Below are positions 1 to 5,710 of a stretch of 7,140 bases of DNA, one piece after another. The notes below the pieces were generated by a model. That model had not been told where the DNA came from, did not search any database, and saw nothing but the letters and a program-made list of their open reading frames with translations. The first letter of the stretch is position 1; every line of letters begins with the position of its first letter. The position numbers were made by a program, and so were the translations under genes. This DNA is from Candidatus Cellulosilyticum pullistercoris (GTDB taxonomy: Bacteria; Bacillota; Clostridia; Lachnospirales; Cellulosilyticaceae), in assembly GCA_018883705.1 (NCBI GenBank), contig JAHLFQ010000015.1, positions 1 through 7,140 of the forward strand. The letters run 5' to 3'.

Positions 1-330
1 CTGTAAAAGATACTCTACAAAATCTTTCTCTGCTGATTTGATAGTATTACAGTAAAATGTTTTATCGTTCTTTAAAGCAATTAAAAATGCTAAGATTTTT
101 TCATTCCAATTTTCAAAACTGATATCATGAATAACTACTGAAAAGCCTTCTGTATAGTAAATCCAGCTTAAAAGCTCATATTTATCTTGAAAATGATAAT
201 AAAAGGTTTGACGATTTAAACCACAAGATTTTGTAATATCTGAGATAGATATCTTATCAAAAGGCTTAGTAGTTGTAAGTTCTTTAAGTGCTGCTGCAAT
301 TGCTTTTTTAGTTAAAATAGAATCTGACAT
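1..330 (-). CDS. TetR/AcrR-family regulator, DhaS-like (partial, 3' end off-window)
   Basis: The first 110 codons of a transcriptional regulator are visible, open to the left edge. Residues about 8-56 form a TetR_N DNA-binding domain: a first helix (TKKAIAAALKEL), then the helix-turn-helix with ISISDITKSCGLNRQTFYYHF at about 28-47, followed by DKYELLSWIYY. The GLNRQTFYYHF version is typical of the DhaS-like group, named after the Lactococcus dihydroxyacetone kinase regulator. Most members of that group are not linked to dha genes, so the ligand and targets are unknown here. Family members are usually about 180-190 residues, so roughly 70-80 residues are missing. The ATG at 328-330 is preceded on the minus strand by AAAGGTGAG, a good ribosome site. 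The gene is divergent from the small membrane gene at 685 and is shielded from upstream minus-strand transcription by a terminator at 380-429. Family is sure; the exact subgroup is less so. Confidence 0.88.
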   Translation of the reverse strand, partial: MSDSILTKKAIAAALKELTTTKPFDKISISDITKSCGLNRQTFYYHFQDKYELLSWIYYTEGFSVVIHDISFENWNEKILAFLIALKNDKTFYCNTIKSAEKDFVEYLLQ

Positions 331-379
331 ATACTCACCTTTCATTATGTATAAAGTTTTTTCTCTACTATATCAGCTT

Positions 380-429
380 TCACAATAAATAAAAAGGCTA
401 TAAGCACACTGATTTTGCTTATAGCCTTT
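380..429 (-). terminator. Rho-independent terminator, probably bidirectional
   Basis: A 14-bp perfect stem (393-406 with 416-429, AAAGGCTATAAGCA / TGCTTATAGCCTTT) has a 9-base loop. Read on the minus strand it is followed by TTTTTATTTATT, a proper U-rich tail. On the plus strand it is followed by ATGTTTTTG, a weaker tail. No intact gene ends just upstream on either strand. It therefore looks like the terminator of a lost minus-strand gene, or an insulator in front of the tetR-like gene. Confidence 0.75.
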
Positions 430-450
430 ATGTTTTTGAAGAAAGATTTA

Positions 451-570
451 TTAAGTCCTAAATATACCTTCAGCACCATCTTTAATGGTTAATAGTTGTG
501 CCTTTGCTTTTAACTATCTTTTTTAATTTCTACAATTGTACCACATGTTTTAAATCTATCAATTTAGAGA
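451..570 (-). pseudogene. Possible 3' remnant of a lost minus-strand gene
   Basis: On the minus strand, a 20-codon open stretch ends in TAA at 451-453 and reads LKAKAQLLTIKDGAEGIFRT. Just upstream, in another frame, is a 17-codon open stretch containing CGTIVEIKKDS. Removing two bases at the junction near 514 would join them. A strong minus-strand terminator follows the stop about 20 bases downstream, which is the layout expected at the end of a real gene. I do not recognise the protein. The stretches are short enough to have arisen by chance, so this is a weak call. Confidence 0.2.
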
Positions 571-643
571 GTCTATATTTTACTAGACAATAATTTATTG
601 AAATATTCAAACTTATGATATAGACTTATAAAGAATATTTTTA

Positions 644-658
644 AAATAGTTATTTTAT
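644..658 (+). repeat. Leader element, copy 1 (AAATAGTTATTTTAT)
   Basis: This 15-base sequence lies 26 bases before the ATG at 685. It recurs with one mismatch at 934-948 before the next small gene, followed in both places by an A/T-rich stretch and a purine-rich ribosome site (GAGGAGAT here, AGGGAGAT there). The core is near-palindromic, so it could be a binding site or simply duplicated leader sequence. Confidence 0.4.
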
Positions 659-684
659 TTTTTAAGAATTTAGAGGAGATTTAC

Positions 685-882
685 ATGAAAAATTACAGTA
701 TTTTATCTAAGATAATATTAATAATTTGCTTGGGTGTAATTATGTTGGCTATTCTTAATAGTTTTACAGGCATTATTAATACCACAATACAGGCAAGTGG
801 AACAGTAATCTGCATAATGAGTTGTATTCTTGCGGGAAATTCTGTTATAACGCTAGAATGTGAAAAAAGAAAGAAAAAATAA
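685..882 (+). CDS. Small membrane protein with two predicted membrane segments, function unknown
   Basis: This 65-residue protein is not recognised. It has two hydrophobic stretches, at about residues 9-26 (IILIICLGVIMLAIL region) and 38-54 (SGTVICIMSCILAG region). They are joined by a short polar loop (SFTGIINTTIQ) and followed by a strongly basic tail, CEKRKKK, likely cytoplasmic. Three cysteines lie in or next to the membrane segments. The ATG is preceded by GAGGAGAT at a good distance, which supports this strand over an overlapping minus-strand reading frame. It sits 101 bases upstream of another small membrane gene in the same direction and shares a leader element with it, so the two may be co-regulated. 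Size and layout would fit a small accessory or immunity-like membrane protein, but nothing in the sequence proves this. Confidence 0.6.
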   Translation: MKNYSILSKIILIICLGVIMLAILNSFTGIINTTIQASGTVICIMSCILAGNSVITLECEKRKKK

Positions 883-933
883 TCTATAAATTCCAACTTA
901 TAATGATAACCTAATCAGGATGTTCTACTAATT

Positions 934-948
934 AAATAGCTATTTTAT
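934..948 (+). repeat. Leader element, copy 2 (AAATAGCTATTTTAT)
   Basis: It matches the element at 644-658 at 14 of 15 positions and contains a perfect 12-base palindrome, AAATAGCTATTT. It lies 35 bases before the ATG at 984. The region is AT-rich, so chance similarity cannot be excluded. Confidence 0.4.
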
Positions 949-983
949 ATACTAATAAATTAAGATTGAAAGGGAGATAGATT

Positions 984-1307
984 ATGTTTGGAAATAAAAA
1001 AGAGAAAAAAGTCCTTGTATTAGTAATGACTTTATTAATATGCTCCCTAATCATTATGGGAAGCCTTATCTTTAGAAGACCCACCTATAAACAGATTACA
1101 GCTTTACAATCAGGTATGACTACTAAAGAAGTTGTTCATAACCTCGGAAGGTTATACGAAGATATAGGCTCAGGCACTATAGTACTTCGCTATTATCTAA
1201 AAGATAGAAAAGCCGCTGCAATGCTGACATTTTATCAAGATAAGCTAGTTAACGTAATAGTAAAATATCCAACAGGAGAAATAGAATGTATTATTAGAAC
1301 GGATTAG
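984..1307 (+). CDS. Single-pass membrane protein with SmpA/BLIP-like domain
   Basis: This 107-residue protein has a lysine-rich cytoplasmic N-terminus (MFGNKKEKK), one membrane helix at about 10-30, and an extracytoplasmic domain of about 75 residues. The domain follows the pattern of the SmpA/OmlA and BLIP-like repeat fold: a short helix with SGMTTKEVVHNLG (43-55), then GSG and strands ending in LTFYQDKLVNVIV (81-93). In that family the two-helix/beta-sheet unit usually serves as a protein-binding module. C20 lies inside the hydrophobic stretch (LLICS), but the residue before it is Ile, so this is not a good lipobox and I read the helix as an anchor. The start is supported by AGGGAG seven bases upstream. 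It follows the small gene at 685 in the same direction. The fold assignment is by pattern and moderately sure; the partner is unknown. Confidence 0.65.
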   Translation: MFGNKKEKKVLVLVMTLLICSLIIMGSLIFRRPTYKQITALQSGMTTKEVVHNLGRLYEDIGSGTIVLRYYLKDRKAAAMLTFYQDKLVNVIVKYPTGEIECIIRTD

Positions 1308-1391
1308 ATGAATCTAATAGAGCCTAAATTTAGTAGGCAGCAAAAGATTTACGTAGTAATACATCTATATCACTACTCTAATAACTATGAT

Positions 1392-1799
1392 TTAAGAAAT
1401 AGGTACTTCATGTCCATTAATGATAATGGAACTGATATCTTCTACTTCTAGAAAACTACGATTTTTATTTTGATCATACTGATTATACGACAATATAAAA
1501 CCTTGTAGTTTTTCTTCTTTATCCTGTACTGACATTGCACTTTTATTTTTCATATTAGATATGATACCGTTCTTATCTATTAGCTCTACCTCTATCTCTT
1601 CCTCTAGAGTGCCTTTTATCTTCTGCGTCGTTTCATTTATGGTATGTATTTTAAGTTGCACACCTAATGCAGAAAGATAGACTTCATCAATATAAATTTC
1701 TTCATTACCACTTTTTAAGCTAAGATTCGGTTCTAGCTTCACCATATTTTTGTTTTCTTCAAGTACAAAATTAACTTGCCACTCTCCTTCTGCAATCAC
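1392..1799 (-). pseudogene. C-terminal part of DUF4179-type anti-sigma protein, cut off by a frameshift
   Basis: This open stretch of 135 codons begins with GTG at 1797-1799, which has no ribosome site before it. Its first residues (VIAEGEWQVNFVLEEN) continue directly the protein encoded upstream, where the correct frame reads YLKAT before running into nine unrelated residues and a stop. Dropping the single base at 1800 joins the two into a protein of about 483 residues. The part here is a beta-rich extracytoplasmic domain: alternating strands such as LGVQLKIHTI and EEEIEVELIDKNG, ending SSIIINGHEVPIS. This resembles the C-terminal domains that follow DUF4179 in clostridial and bacillar anti-sigma proteins. 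It could be made separately by coupled reinitiation, but a broken gene or a read error is more likely. Confidence 0.6.
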
Positions 1800-2844
1800 T
1801 TGTTGCTTTTAAGTAAGGAATCATACTTTCTTCTATATTAGGAAAATAACAAGCCGTTATTTCTCCTTTAAACAGGCTATCACTGAATGTAGAACTTTCT
1901 GTGGCTGTATAAACTTCACCCGTTCGTGTATCTATAACCTCTGAAATTCCTCCCTCTAAGTACGAGTCCTCCCTCCACTTCGTGTGAACTGTATATTCAG
2001 CATTTCTTATAAATAAGACAAGCCCACTTGTTCCTCTTCCCATCCTTTCTGAACTTTCTTTATCATTAACTAAAAATCCTACTCCAACTAAACTTATTGA
2101 AGGATAGTTTGAATTTAAAATGATTGTTTCTTTACTTTTCCTTTTATTAATTAACTCCATTAATTTTTCAAAAGGATCATTGGATAAGTCAAATTCATAA
2201 TCCTTATAATCTACCTTAGCACCTTGCATTTCATATATTTCTTTAATAGGTGTTTCTATGACTTTCTCTATTGTCCTATTTGTCACTAGATTAGTTGCCT
2301 GTAGAGAAGCTTCTAGATTATTCATATTCTGCTCTGAATAACTTTCTAGATAATAAGTTAACCGCTTACCATCTTCTGAAAGGATTCCCTCAGATGGTCC
2401 TACTGATCCTTTTGTATTAATATCCAGACTATTACATGTAATATTTTCTGGCCAAGGAATATCTGTTTCATTAATAAAACTAAAGGTAATAATGGAACTA
2501 TATTGCTGAATCATTACTTCTTCTACTTCTAAACGAACACCATTTTCTTCATCAGATAAATGAATACTTTTTCTCTCCTTAGTTGCTCTTTCTAAATTAC
2601 TATTGCCAAAATACAAATCTAATCCTAATACATAGTTCATTGCCAGTACTGTACTTGAAAAAGCTAAAACTAAGACTATTGCTATAATACCTATTTTTCT
2701 ATATCTCCTTATTTTAGTAGCTTGTCTAGGTACAATCTCTATATATTCACACGACCTTCTAATCTTAGCTTTCATTCCCTCTTCCATCTTAATTTTATAT
2801 AATTCCTCATCTATGGTTTGCTTTAACAAGTTGTACTTATCCAT
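1771..2844 (-). CDS. DUF4179-type membrane-anchored anti-sigma protein (frameshifted after residue 348)
   Basis: The N-terminal 357 codons of a regulator partner for an ECF sigma factor. Residues 1-50 are a cytoplasmic, charged segment (the expected sigma-binding part) ending in ATKIRRYRK. Residues about 51-69 are one membrane helix (IGIIAIVLVLAFSSTVLAM). The rest is an extracytoplasmic sensor region beginning with the DUF4179-like pattern around GVRLEVEEVMIQQYSSIITFSF (102-123). After T348 the frame changes: nine residues (SDCRRRVAS) and a stop replace the true continuation, which lies in the next frame at 1392-1799. The ATG at 2842-2844 overlaps the last codons of the sigma-like gene by eight bases, with GAGGTGAG as ribosome site, so the pair is translationally coupled. 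In such systems the anti-sigma holds the sigma at the membrane until an envelope signal releases it. Here both partners look damaged. Family recognition is by pattern, fairly sure. Confidence 0.75.
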   Translation of the reverse strand: MDKYNLLKQTIDEELYKIKMEEGMKAKIRRSCEYIEIVPRQATKIRRYRKIGIIAIVLVLAFSSTVLAMNYVLGLDLYFGNSNLERATKERKSIHLSDEENGVRLEVEEVMIQQYSSIITFSFINETDIPWPENITCNSLDINTKGSVGPSEGILSEDGKRLTYYLESYSEQNMNNLEASLQATNLVTNRTIEKVIETPIKEIYEMQGAKVDYKDYEFDLSNDPFEKLMELINKRKSKETIILNSNYPSISLVGVGFLVNDKESSERMGRGTSGLVLFIRNAEYTVHTKWREDSYLEGGISEVIDTRTGEVYTATESSTFSDSLFKGEITACYFPNIEESMIPYLKATSDCRRRVAS

Positions 2845-3085
2845 ATATACTCACCTCACTTAAAGACTCCCCTAGTTTCTTCCTCGCCCTATTTAATCTC
2901 ATTTTTATTGTACCCTCACTAATGTTTAATATCTCAGCTATTTCGCTTACTTTCAATTCTTGATAATAATAAAGTAGAATGACTTCTTTGTATTTATACT
3001 GTAATCTACTTATTTGATTTAAAACTTCATTTTGCTCTATGGTATCTAATAGTTCCTCTCTCCCCCTTTTCCCTCTATTAGACAC
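2837..3085 (-). pseudogene. ECF sigma factor fragment (region 4 only)
   Basis: The 82 residues match the C-terminal half of an ECF sigma factor. LNQISRLQYKYKEVILLYYYQ (22-42) precedes the region 4 helix-turn-helix at about 44-66 (LKVSEIAEILNISEGTIKMRL), then NRARKKL. Family members are normally about 160-190 residues, with region 2 (core RNA polymerase and -10 binding) at the N-terminus. None of that is present. The same frame upstream of the GTG at 3083-3085 stays open only 9 more codons to a TAA, and the space to the terminator at 3152 is too short to hold region 2. The GTG has AGAGAAG directly against it, a poor ribosome site; an AAGGAG at 3118-3123 is too far away. The gene overlaps the anti-sigma start by eight bases, the usual sigma/anti-sigma layout. 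I read it as the remnant of a deleted gene; a functional region-4-only regulator is the alternative. Confidence 0.65.
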
Positions 3086-3144
3086 CTTCTCTAAAAAAAG
3101 GTAACAAGATTATTAATCTCCTTGCTCTTTAACACTTAAAATCA

Positions 3145-3195
3145 TACAAAAAACAGGAAAGGCCTGCATCACAATGATGCACTGCCTTTCCTGTT
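3145..3195 (-). terminator. Rho-independent terminator of the MATE gene, overlapping its stop codon
   Basis: A 12-bp stem, AACAGGAAAGGC (3152-3163) with GCCTTTCCTGTT (3184-3195), is continued after a small internal loop by TGCATC (3165-3170) / GATGCA (3176-3181) and a 5-base loop. On the minus strand it is followed by TTTTTTG. The TGA stop of the efflux gene (3169-3171) lies at the tip of the hairpin, so the last eight codons form one arm. It should stop transcription before the sigma-like gene. Confidence 0.9.
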
Positions 3196-4533
3196 CCTAT
3201 CTAGAACTTGATACTCTCTTTTCCTTAATCTTAAATAGAAAGGAATTTCAAAGCTCAGCATACAAATCCATCCTACTAAACAGCTATAGGAAATACCTGC
3301 CACTGCAAATTTTGGAATCAAAATAGCTGCTGCTACTACTCTTCCTGTAATTTGAACAAAGGTACTTGCAAGACAAATGTTCATTTTACCCCATCCACGC
3401 ATATAGCCTTGTAAGCCATTTGTCATACCTGGTAGTAAGTAAAAGAAAGCCATTGTTCTAAGATAAATAATACCTAATCTTGCAACCTCAGTCGTTGTAT
3501 CTCCTACGAATAAGTACATAATCTTTTCTGAGAAAATCCATACTATCGTACCAATTATAATCCAATAAGCTGTTTCCATTAACATCCCTGTTAAAAAGGA
3601 TTTTCGAATTCTTTCAGGTTTCTTTGCCCCTCGATTCTGTGCCACAAAGGTCGTCATCGCTGATGCAATACTTTGCTGTGGTTGAAAAACAAAATCATCT
3701 ACTCTATTTACTGCATTAAAAGCGGCAATACTTGCTACTCCTAAATCATTAACAAAAGCTTGTATGAGTACTTTTCCCACATTAAGCGTAATCTTTTGCA
3801 TACCTGTTGACCAGCTATAGTTAACCGTATCTTTGAGTAACTTCTTATCAATACGTAAATCTTTCCACTTTAGACTAATCATTGGCATTTTAATATGTAC
3901 ATAAACAACACATAAGATTGCTGAAATCATTTCTGATAAAATTGTTCCTATAGCAGCCCCATGCACGCCTAATTTATAATACACTACAAAAAGCAGGTCA
4001 AAAAAAACATTTAATAGTGCTGAGAATGCTACAAAATAAATAGGTGTTCTAGCATCTCCTATACTTCTCATGGTTCCTGCATAAACATTATAAAGAAAGG
4101 TAAATAAAAGTCCTCCAAATACGATTTGTAAGTAATGAGTTGCCATATCCAAAATCTCATCTGGTGTATTAATAAGTATTAAAAATTGTCTTGATAAAAG
4201 CATACAAATAATAGAAAGCACTCCAGTAAATAATATGCCTACACTTATTGCTGTGCCTATCTCTTTTCGAAGCTTATCATAATCTTTCGCTCCAAAATAT
4301 TCGCTCATCAGTACAGAAGTTCCCGTACAAATTCCTACTATAAAAAATACCGCAATATTCATTATCGGATTGGCTGTTCCAATAGTTGCTTGTGCTGCAT
4401 CACCTACAAATCTACCTACAATAATAGAGTCTACTGCATTGTACGTTAGTTGAAAGATATTTCCTAATATGAGTGGTAATGCAAATTTAGCAAGATGGTT
4501 TGTAATATTCCCCTTTGTCATATCTGTTTTCAT
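3169..4533 (-). CDS. MATE-family multidrug efflux transporter
   Basis: This is a 454-residue protein of full family length with about 12 membrane helices in two homologous halves. It would export cationic drugs or metabolites by Na+ or H+ antiport. The N-terminus has the family start (MTKGNITNHLAKFALPLILG, 5-24) and then NAVDSIIVGRFVG (32-44). The first half also shows SEYFGAKDYDKLRK (77-90) and RSIGDARTP (156-164). The second half repeats the pattern with NAVNRVDDFVFQP (273-285), FVAQNRGAKKPERIRK (296-311) and RGWGKMN (379-385). This matches the YoeA/DinF-like bacterial MATE type; substrates cannot be told from sequence. AGAAGGGA precedes the ATG at 4531-4533 by 12 bases; the in-frame ATG four codons further is an alternative start. 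A terminator separates it from the sigma-like gene downstream, and a structured 186-base gap separates it from tcdA upstream, so it is probably transcribed alone. Confidence 0.95.
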   Translation of the reverse strand: MKTDMTKGNITNHLAKFALPLILGNIFQLTYNAVDSIIVGRFVGDAAQATIGTANPIMNIAVFFIVGICTGTSVLMSEYFGAKDYDKLRKEIGTAISVGILFTGVLSIICMLLSRQFLILINTPDEILDMATHYLQIVFGGLLFTFLYNVYAGTMRSIGDARTPIYFVAFSALLNVFFDLLFVVYYKLGVHGAAIGTILSEMISAILCVVYVHIKMPMISLKWKDLRIDKKLLKDTVNYSWSTGMQKITLNVGKVLIQAFVNDLGVASIAAFNAVNRVDDFVFQPQQSIASAMTTFVAQNRGAKKPERIRKSFLTGMLMETAYWIIIGTIVWIFSEKIMYLFVGDTTTEVARLGIIYLRTMAFFYLLPGMTNGLQGYMRGWGKMNICLASTFVQITGRVVAAAILIPKFAVAGISYSCLVGWICMLSFEIPFYLRLRKREYQVLDRNRKGSASL

Positions 4534-4560
4534 ATTCTATGTCATTCCCTTCTTAAGGTC

Positions 4561-4592
4561 ATAGATAAGAATAACTTTGCAACTTTATCTAT
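4561..4592. repeat. Inverted repeat in the MATE gene leader
   Basis: ATAGATAA (4561-4568) and TTATCTAT (4585-4592) are perfect 8-base inverted arms, 16 bases apart, just upstream of the efflux gene's ribosome site. The spacer contains one AACTTT and a second overlaps the right arm. It could be an operator or a leader hairpin; there is no other evidence of function. Confidence 0.35.
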
Positions 4593-4639
4593 TTTCCTGT
4601 TATTTAAGAAACTCTATCGCTTCAATTATATGTACGATA

Positions 4640-4691
4640 CACTTTAGAAGAATTGTATCCATAGTAAGGATACTTTATATCTTCTAAAGTG
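4640..4691. repeat. Nested inverted repeat between tcdA and the MATE gene
   Basis: Outer arms CACTTTAGAAGA (4640-4651) and TCTTCTAAAGTG (4680-4691) are a perfect 12-bp dyad. Inside it, GTATCC (4655-4660) and GGATAC (4668-4673) form a second perfect 6-bp dyad with a 7-base centre. No U-run follows on either strand, so it is not a standard terminator. The inner dyad spans 19 bases, the spacing seen in MerR-type operators, but I see no convincing -35/-10 pair around it. It may be a leader RNA structure or an operator for the efflux gene, or the end of tcdA mRNA. Confidence 0.55.
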
Positions 4692-4692
4692 G

Positions 4693-4709
4693 AAATTGTC
4701 TTACAATTT
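4693..4709 (-). terminator. Weak hairpin after tcdA, possible terminator
   Basis: AAATTGT (4693-4699) / ACAATTT (4703-4709) forms a 7-bp stem with a 3-base loop, 11 bases past the tcdA stop. It is A/T-rich and is followed by CCACTTT rather than a U-run, so termination here would be weak at best. Confidence 0.25.
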
Positions 4710-4719
4710 TAATTCCTAC

Positions 4720-5478
4720 TTATCTTACCCCTGTAATATCCTTAATCACTTCACCTGCGATAATAAGCCCTGCTACTGAAGGAACAAACGCTGTACTACC
4801 TGGAATTTGTCTTTTATCTGTACATTTTCTTTCTGCTCCTGGTGGGCAAATACAATTTGCACGACAACTAATAGACATATCTTCTATTGGCTTTCTAACA
4901 AGTTCCTTAGAATAAACAACTTTTAATTTCTTAACTCTTCTTGCTTTTAATTCTCTTCTCATAACCTTAGCCAGTGGACATACTGACGTTTTGTAGATAT
5001 CTGTCACTTCAAACTTAGTAGGGTCTAACTTATTTCCTGCCCCCATAGAGCTCATAATCGGTACGCCTGCTGCTTGTGCTCTCATAACAAGTTCAATTTT
5101 TCCTGTCACCGTATCAATGGCATCGATTACATAGGTATACTGAGAAAAATCAAATTGGTCAGCTGTTTCAGGTGTATAAAAGCATTGATGTGTATGAACT
5201 ATAGCTTTTGGATTGATCTCTAAGATTCTTTCCTTCATGACTTCTACTTTATATCTACCAACCGTTTTTCTTGTGGCAATGATTTGCCTATTAATATTGG
5301 TTAAGCATACTTTGTCATCATCGATAATATCAAAGGTACCTACCCCACTTCTCGCTAAGGCTTCTACTGCATAGCCACCTACACCACCTACTCCAAAGAC
5401 TGCTACTCTTGCATTTGCAAGCTTTTCCATAGCTTCTTTACCAAATAAAAGTTCCGTTCTTGAAAACTGATTTAACAT
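4720..5478 (-). CDS. tcdA: tRNA threonylcarbamoyladenosine dehydratase (TcdA/CsdL, ThiF-type E1-like)
   Basis: This 252-residue enzyme of the ThiF/MoeB/E1-like superfamily, in the family called TcdA, CsdL or YgdL, uses ATP to cyclise t6A37 of ANN-decoding tRNAs to ct6A. The Rossmann nucleotide-binding loop GVGGVGG is at 29-35, after ARVAVF. DIIDDDKV (50-57) is followed by NINRQ (61-65), and the conserved K77 lies in GRYKVEVM. DAID is at 119-122, and SSMGAGNKLDPTKFEVTDIYKTSVCPLAK at 143-171 is diagnostic of the family. The C-terminal part has C205, C209, C211 and C219 (SCRANCICPPGAERKC), common in Firmicute members (YrvM-like) and possibly metal-binding. The end, STAFVPSVAGLIIAGEVIKD, is also typical. 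The ATG has a perfect AGGAGG six bases upstream. It appears to be a single-gene unit with its own promoter. Confidence 0.95.
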   Translation of the reverse strand: MLNQFSRTELLFGKEAMEKLANARVAVFGVGGVGGYAVEALARSGVGTFDIIDDDKVCLTNINRQIIATRKTVGRYKVEVMKERILEINPKAIVHTHQCFYTPETADQFDFSQYTYVIDAIDTVTGKIELVMRAQAAGVPIMSSMGAGNKLDPTKFEVTDIYKTSVCPLAKVMRRELKARRVKKLKVVYSKELVRKPIEDMSISCRANCICPPGAERKCTDKRQIPGSTAFVPSVAGLIIAGEVIKDITGVR

Positions 5479-5532
5479 TTATGCCTCCTAAATCATAGTA
5501 AAACTATAAAAATTATTTCTAATTGCATTCTT

Positions 5533-5561
5533 ATCATACCACCATTATCTCTATAAGAAAA
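5533..5561 (-). promoter_or_regulatory. Candidate extended -10 promoter for tcdA
   Basis: On the minus strand, TGGTATGAT (5533-5541) gives an extended -10 (TG-n-TATGAT). Seventeen bases further upstream is a poor -35, TTTCTT. Transcription would begin near 5526 and leave a leader of about 48 bases. Another TATAAT lies upstream at about 5570-5575 without a clear -35. Judged by eye only. Confidence 0.3.
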
Positions 5562-5632
5562 ATACTTTATTATACTTTCCAATTTAAACCTTTTTGATAA
5601 GTTTAATATCTTACTTTATATATTCGTATCAC

Positions 5633-5682
5633 ATTAATAAAAGTCTTAACGAACATACGTATTTTGGTATCTCGTTAAGACT
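5633..5682 (-). terminator. Rho-independent terminator of the metIQ operon
   Basis: AGTCTTAACGA (5642-5652) / TCGTTAAGACT (5672-5682) is a perfect 11-bp stem, with a short ATAC/GTAT stem inside. Read on the minus strand it is followed by TTTATTAAT. It starts about 29 bases after the metQ stop, so the methionine operon ends here. Confidence 0.85.
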
Positions 5683-5710
5683 CTTTAATCTAGAATTTCT
5701 TATCTATGCT

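Larger units (their letters stand above)
331..684. other. Long intergenic region between divergent genes
   Basis: These 354 bases hold no intact gene. They contain the tetR-like gene's ribosome site next to 330, the terminator at 380-429, a possible gene remnant at 451-570 and a cluster of dyads at 570-626. A 9-bp inverted repeat AGTCTATAT (570-578) / ATATAGACT (618-626) encloses CAATAA-T-TTATTG (588-600) and TTGAA-ATA-TTCAA (598-610). The plus-strand ribosome site GAGGAG lies at about 672-677, ahead of the ATG at 685. A TTGAAA hexamer at 598-603 could be a -35 element, but no well-spaced strong -10 follows, so I do not call a promoter. The dyads may be operator sites for the divergent regulator; this is inference. 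Confidence 0.5.

Noticed and set aside
693..896. Minus-strand reading frame opposite the small membrane gene
   Set aside because: It has no ribosome site and begins with a TTG; the plus-strand frame has a good GAGGAG site and a coherent two-helix protein.
1303..1376. Small hairpins in the convergent gap after the 107-residue gene (1303-1318, 1322-1338, 1353-1376)
   Set aside because: Stems are short, one has only a 2-base loop, and none has a U-run, so I do not call a terminator.
3107..3119. AGATTA-T-TAATCT palindrome upstream of the sigma fragment, followed on the minus strand by TTACC and a T-run
   Set aside because: The 6-bp A/T stem with a 1-base centre is too weak to be a terminator, and the strong one lies just upstream.
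5479..5710. Possible SAM riboswitch near the methionine transporter genes
   Set aside because: This gap is downstream of metQ and upstream of tcdA, so it is the wrong place. It holds only the metQ terminator and a candidate tcdA promoter; a riboswitch would be expected before metN, off-window.
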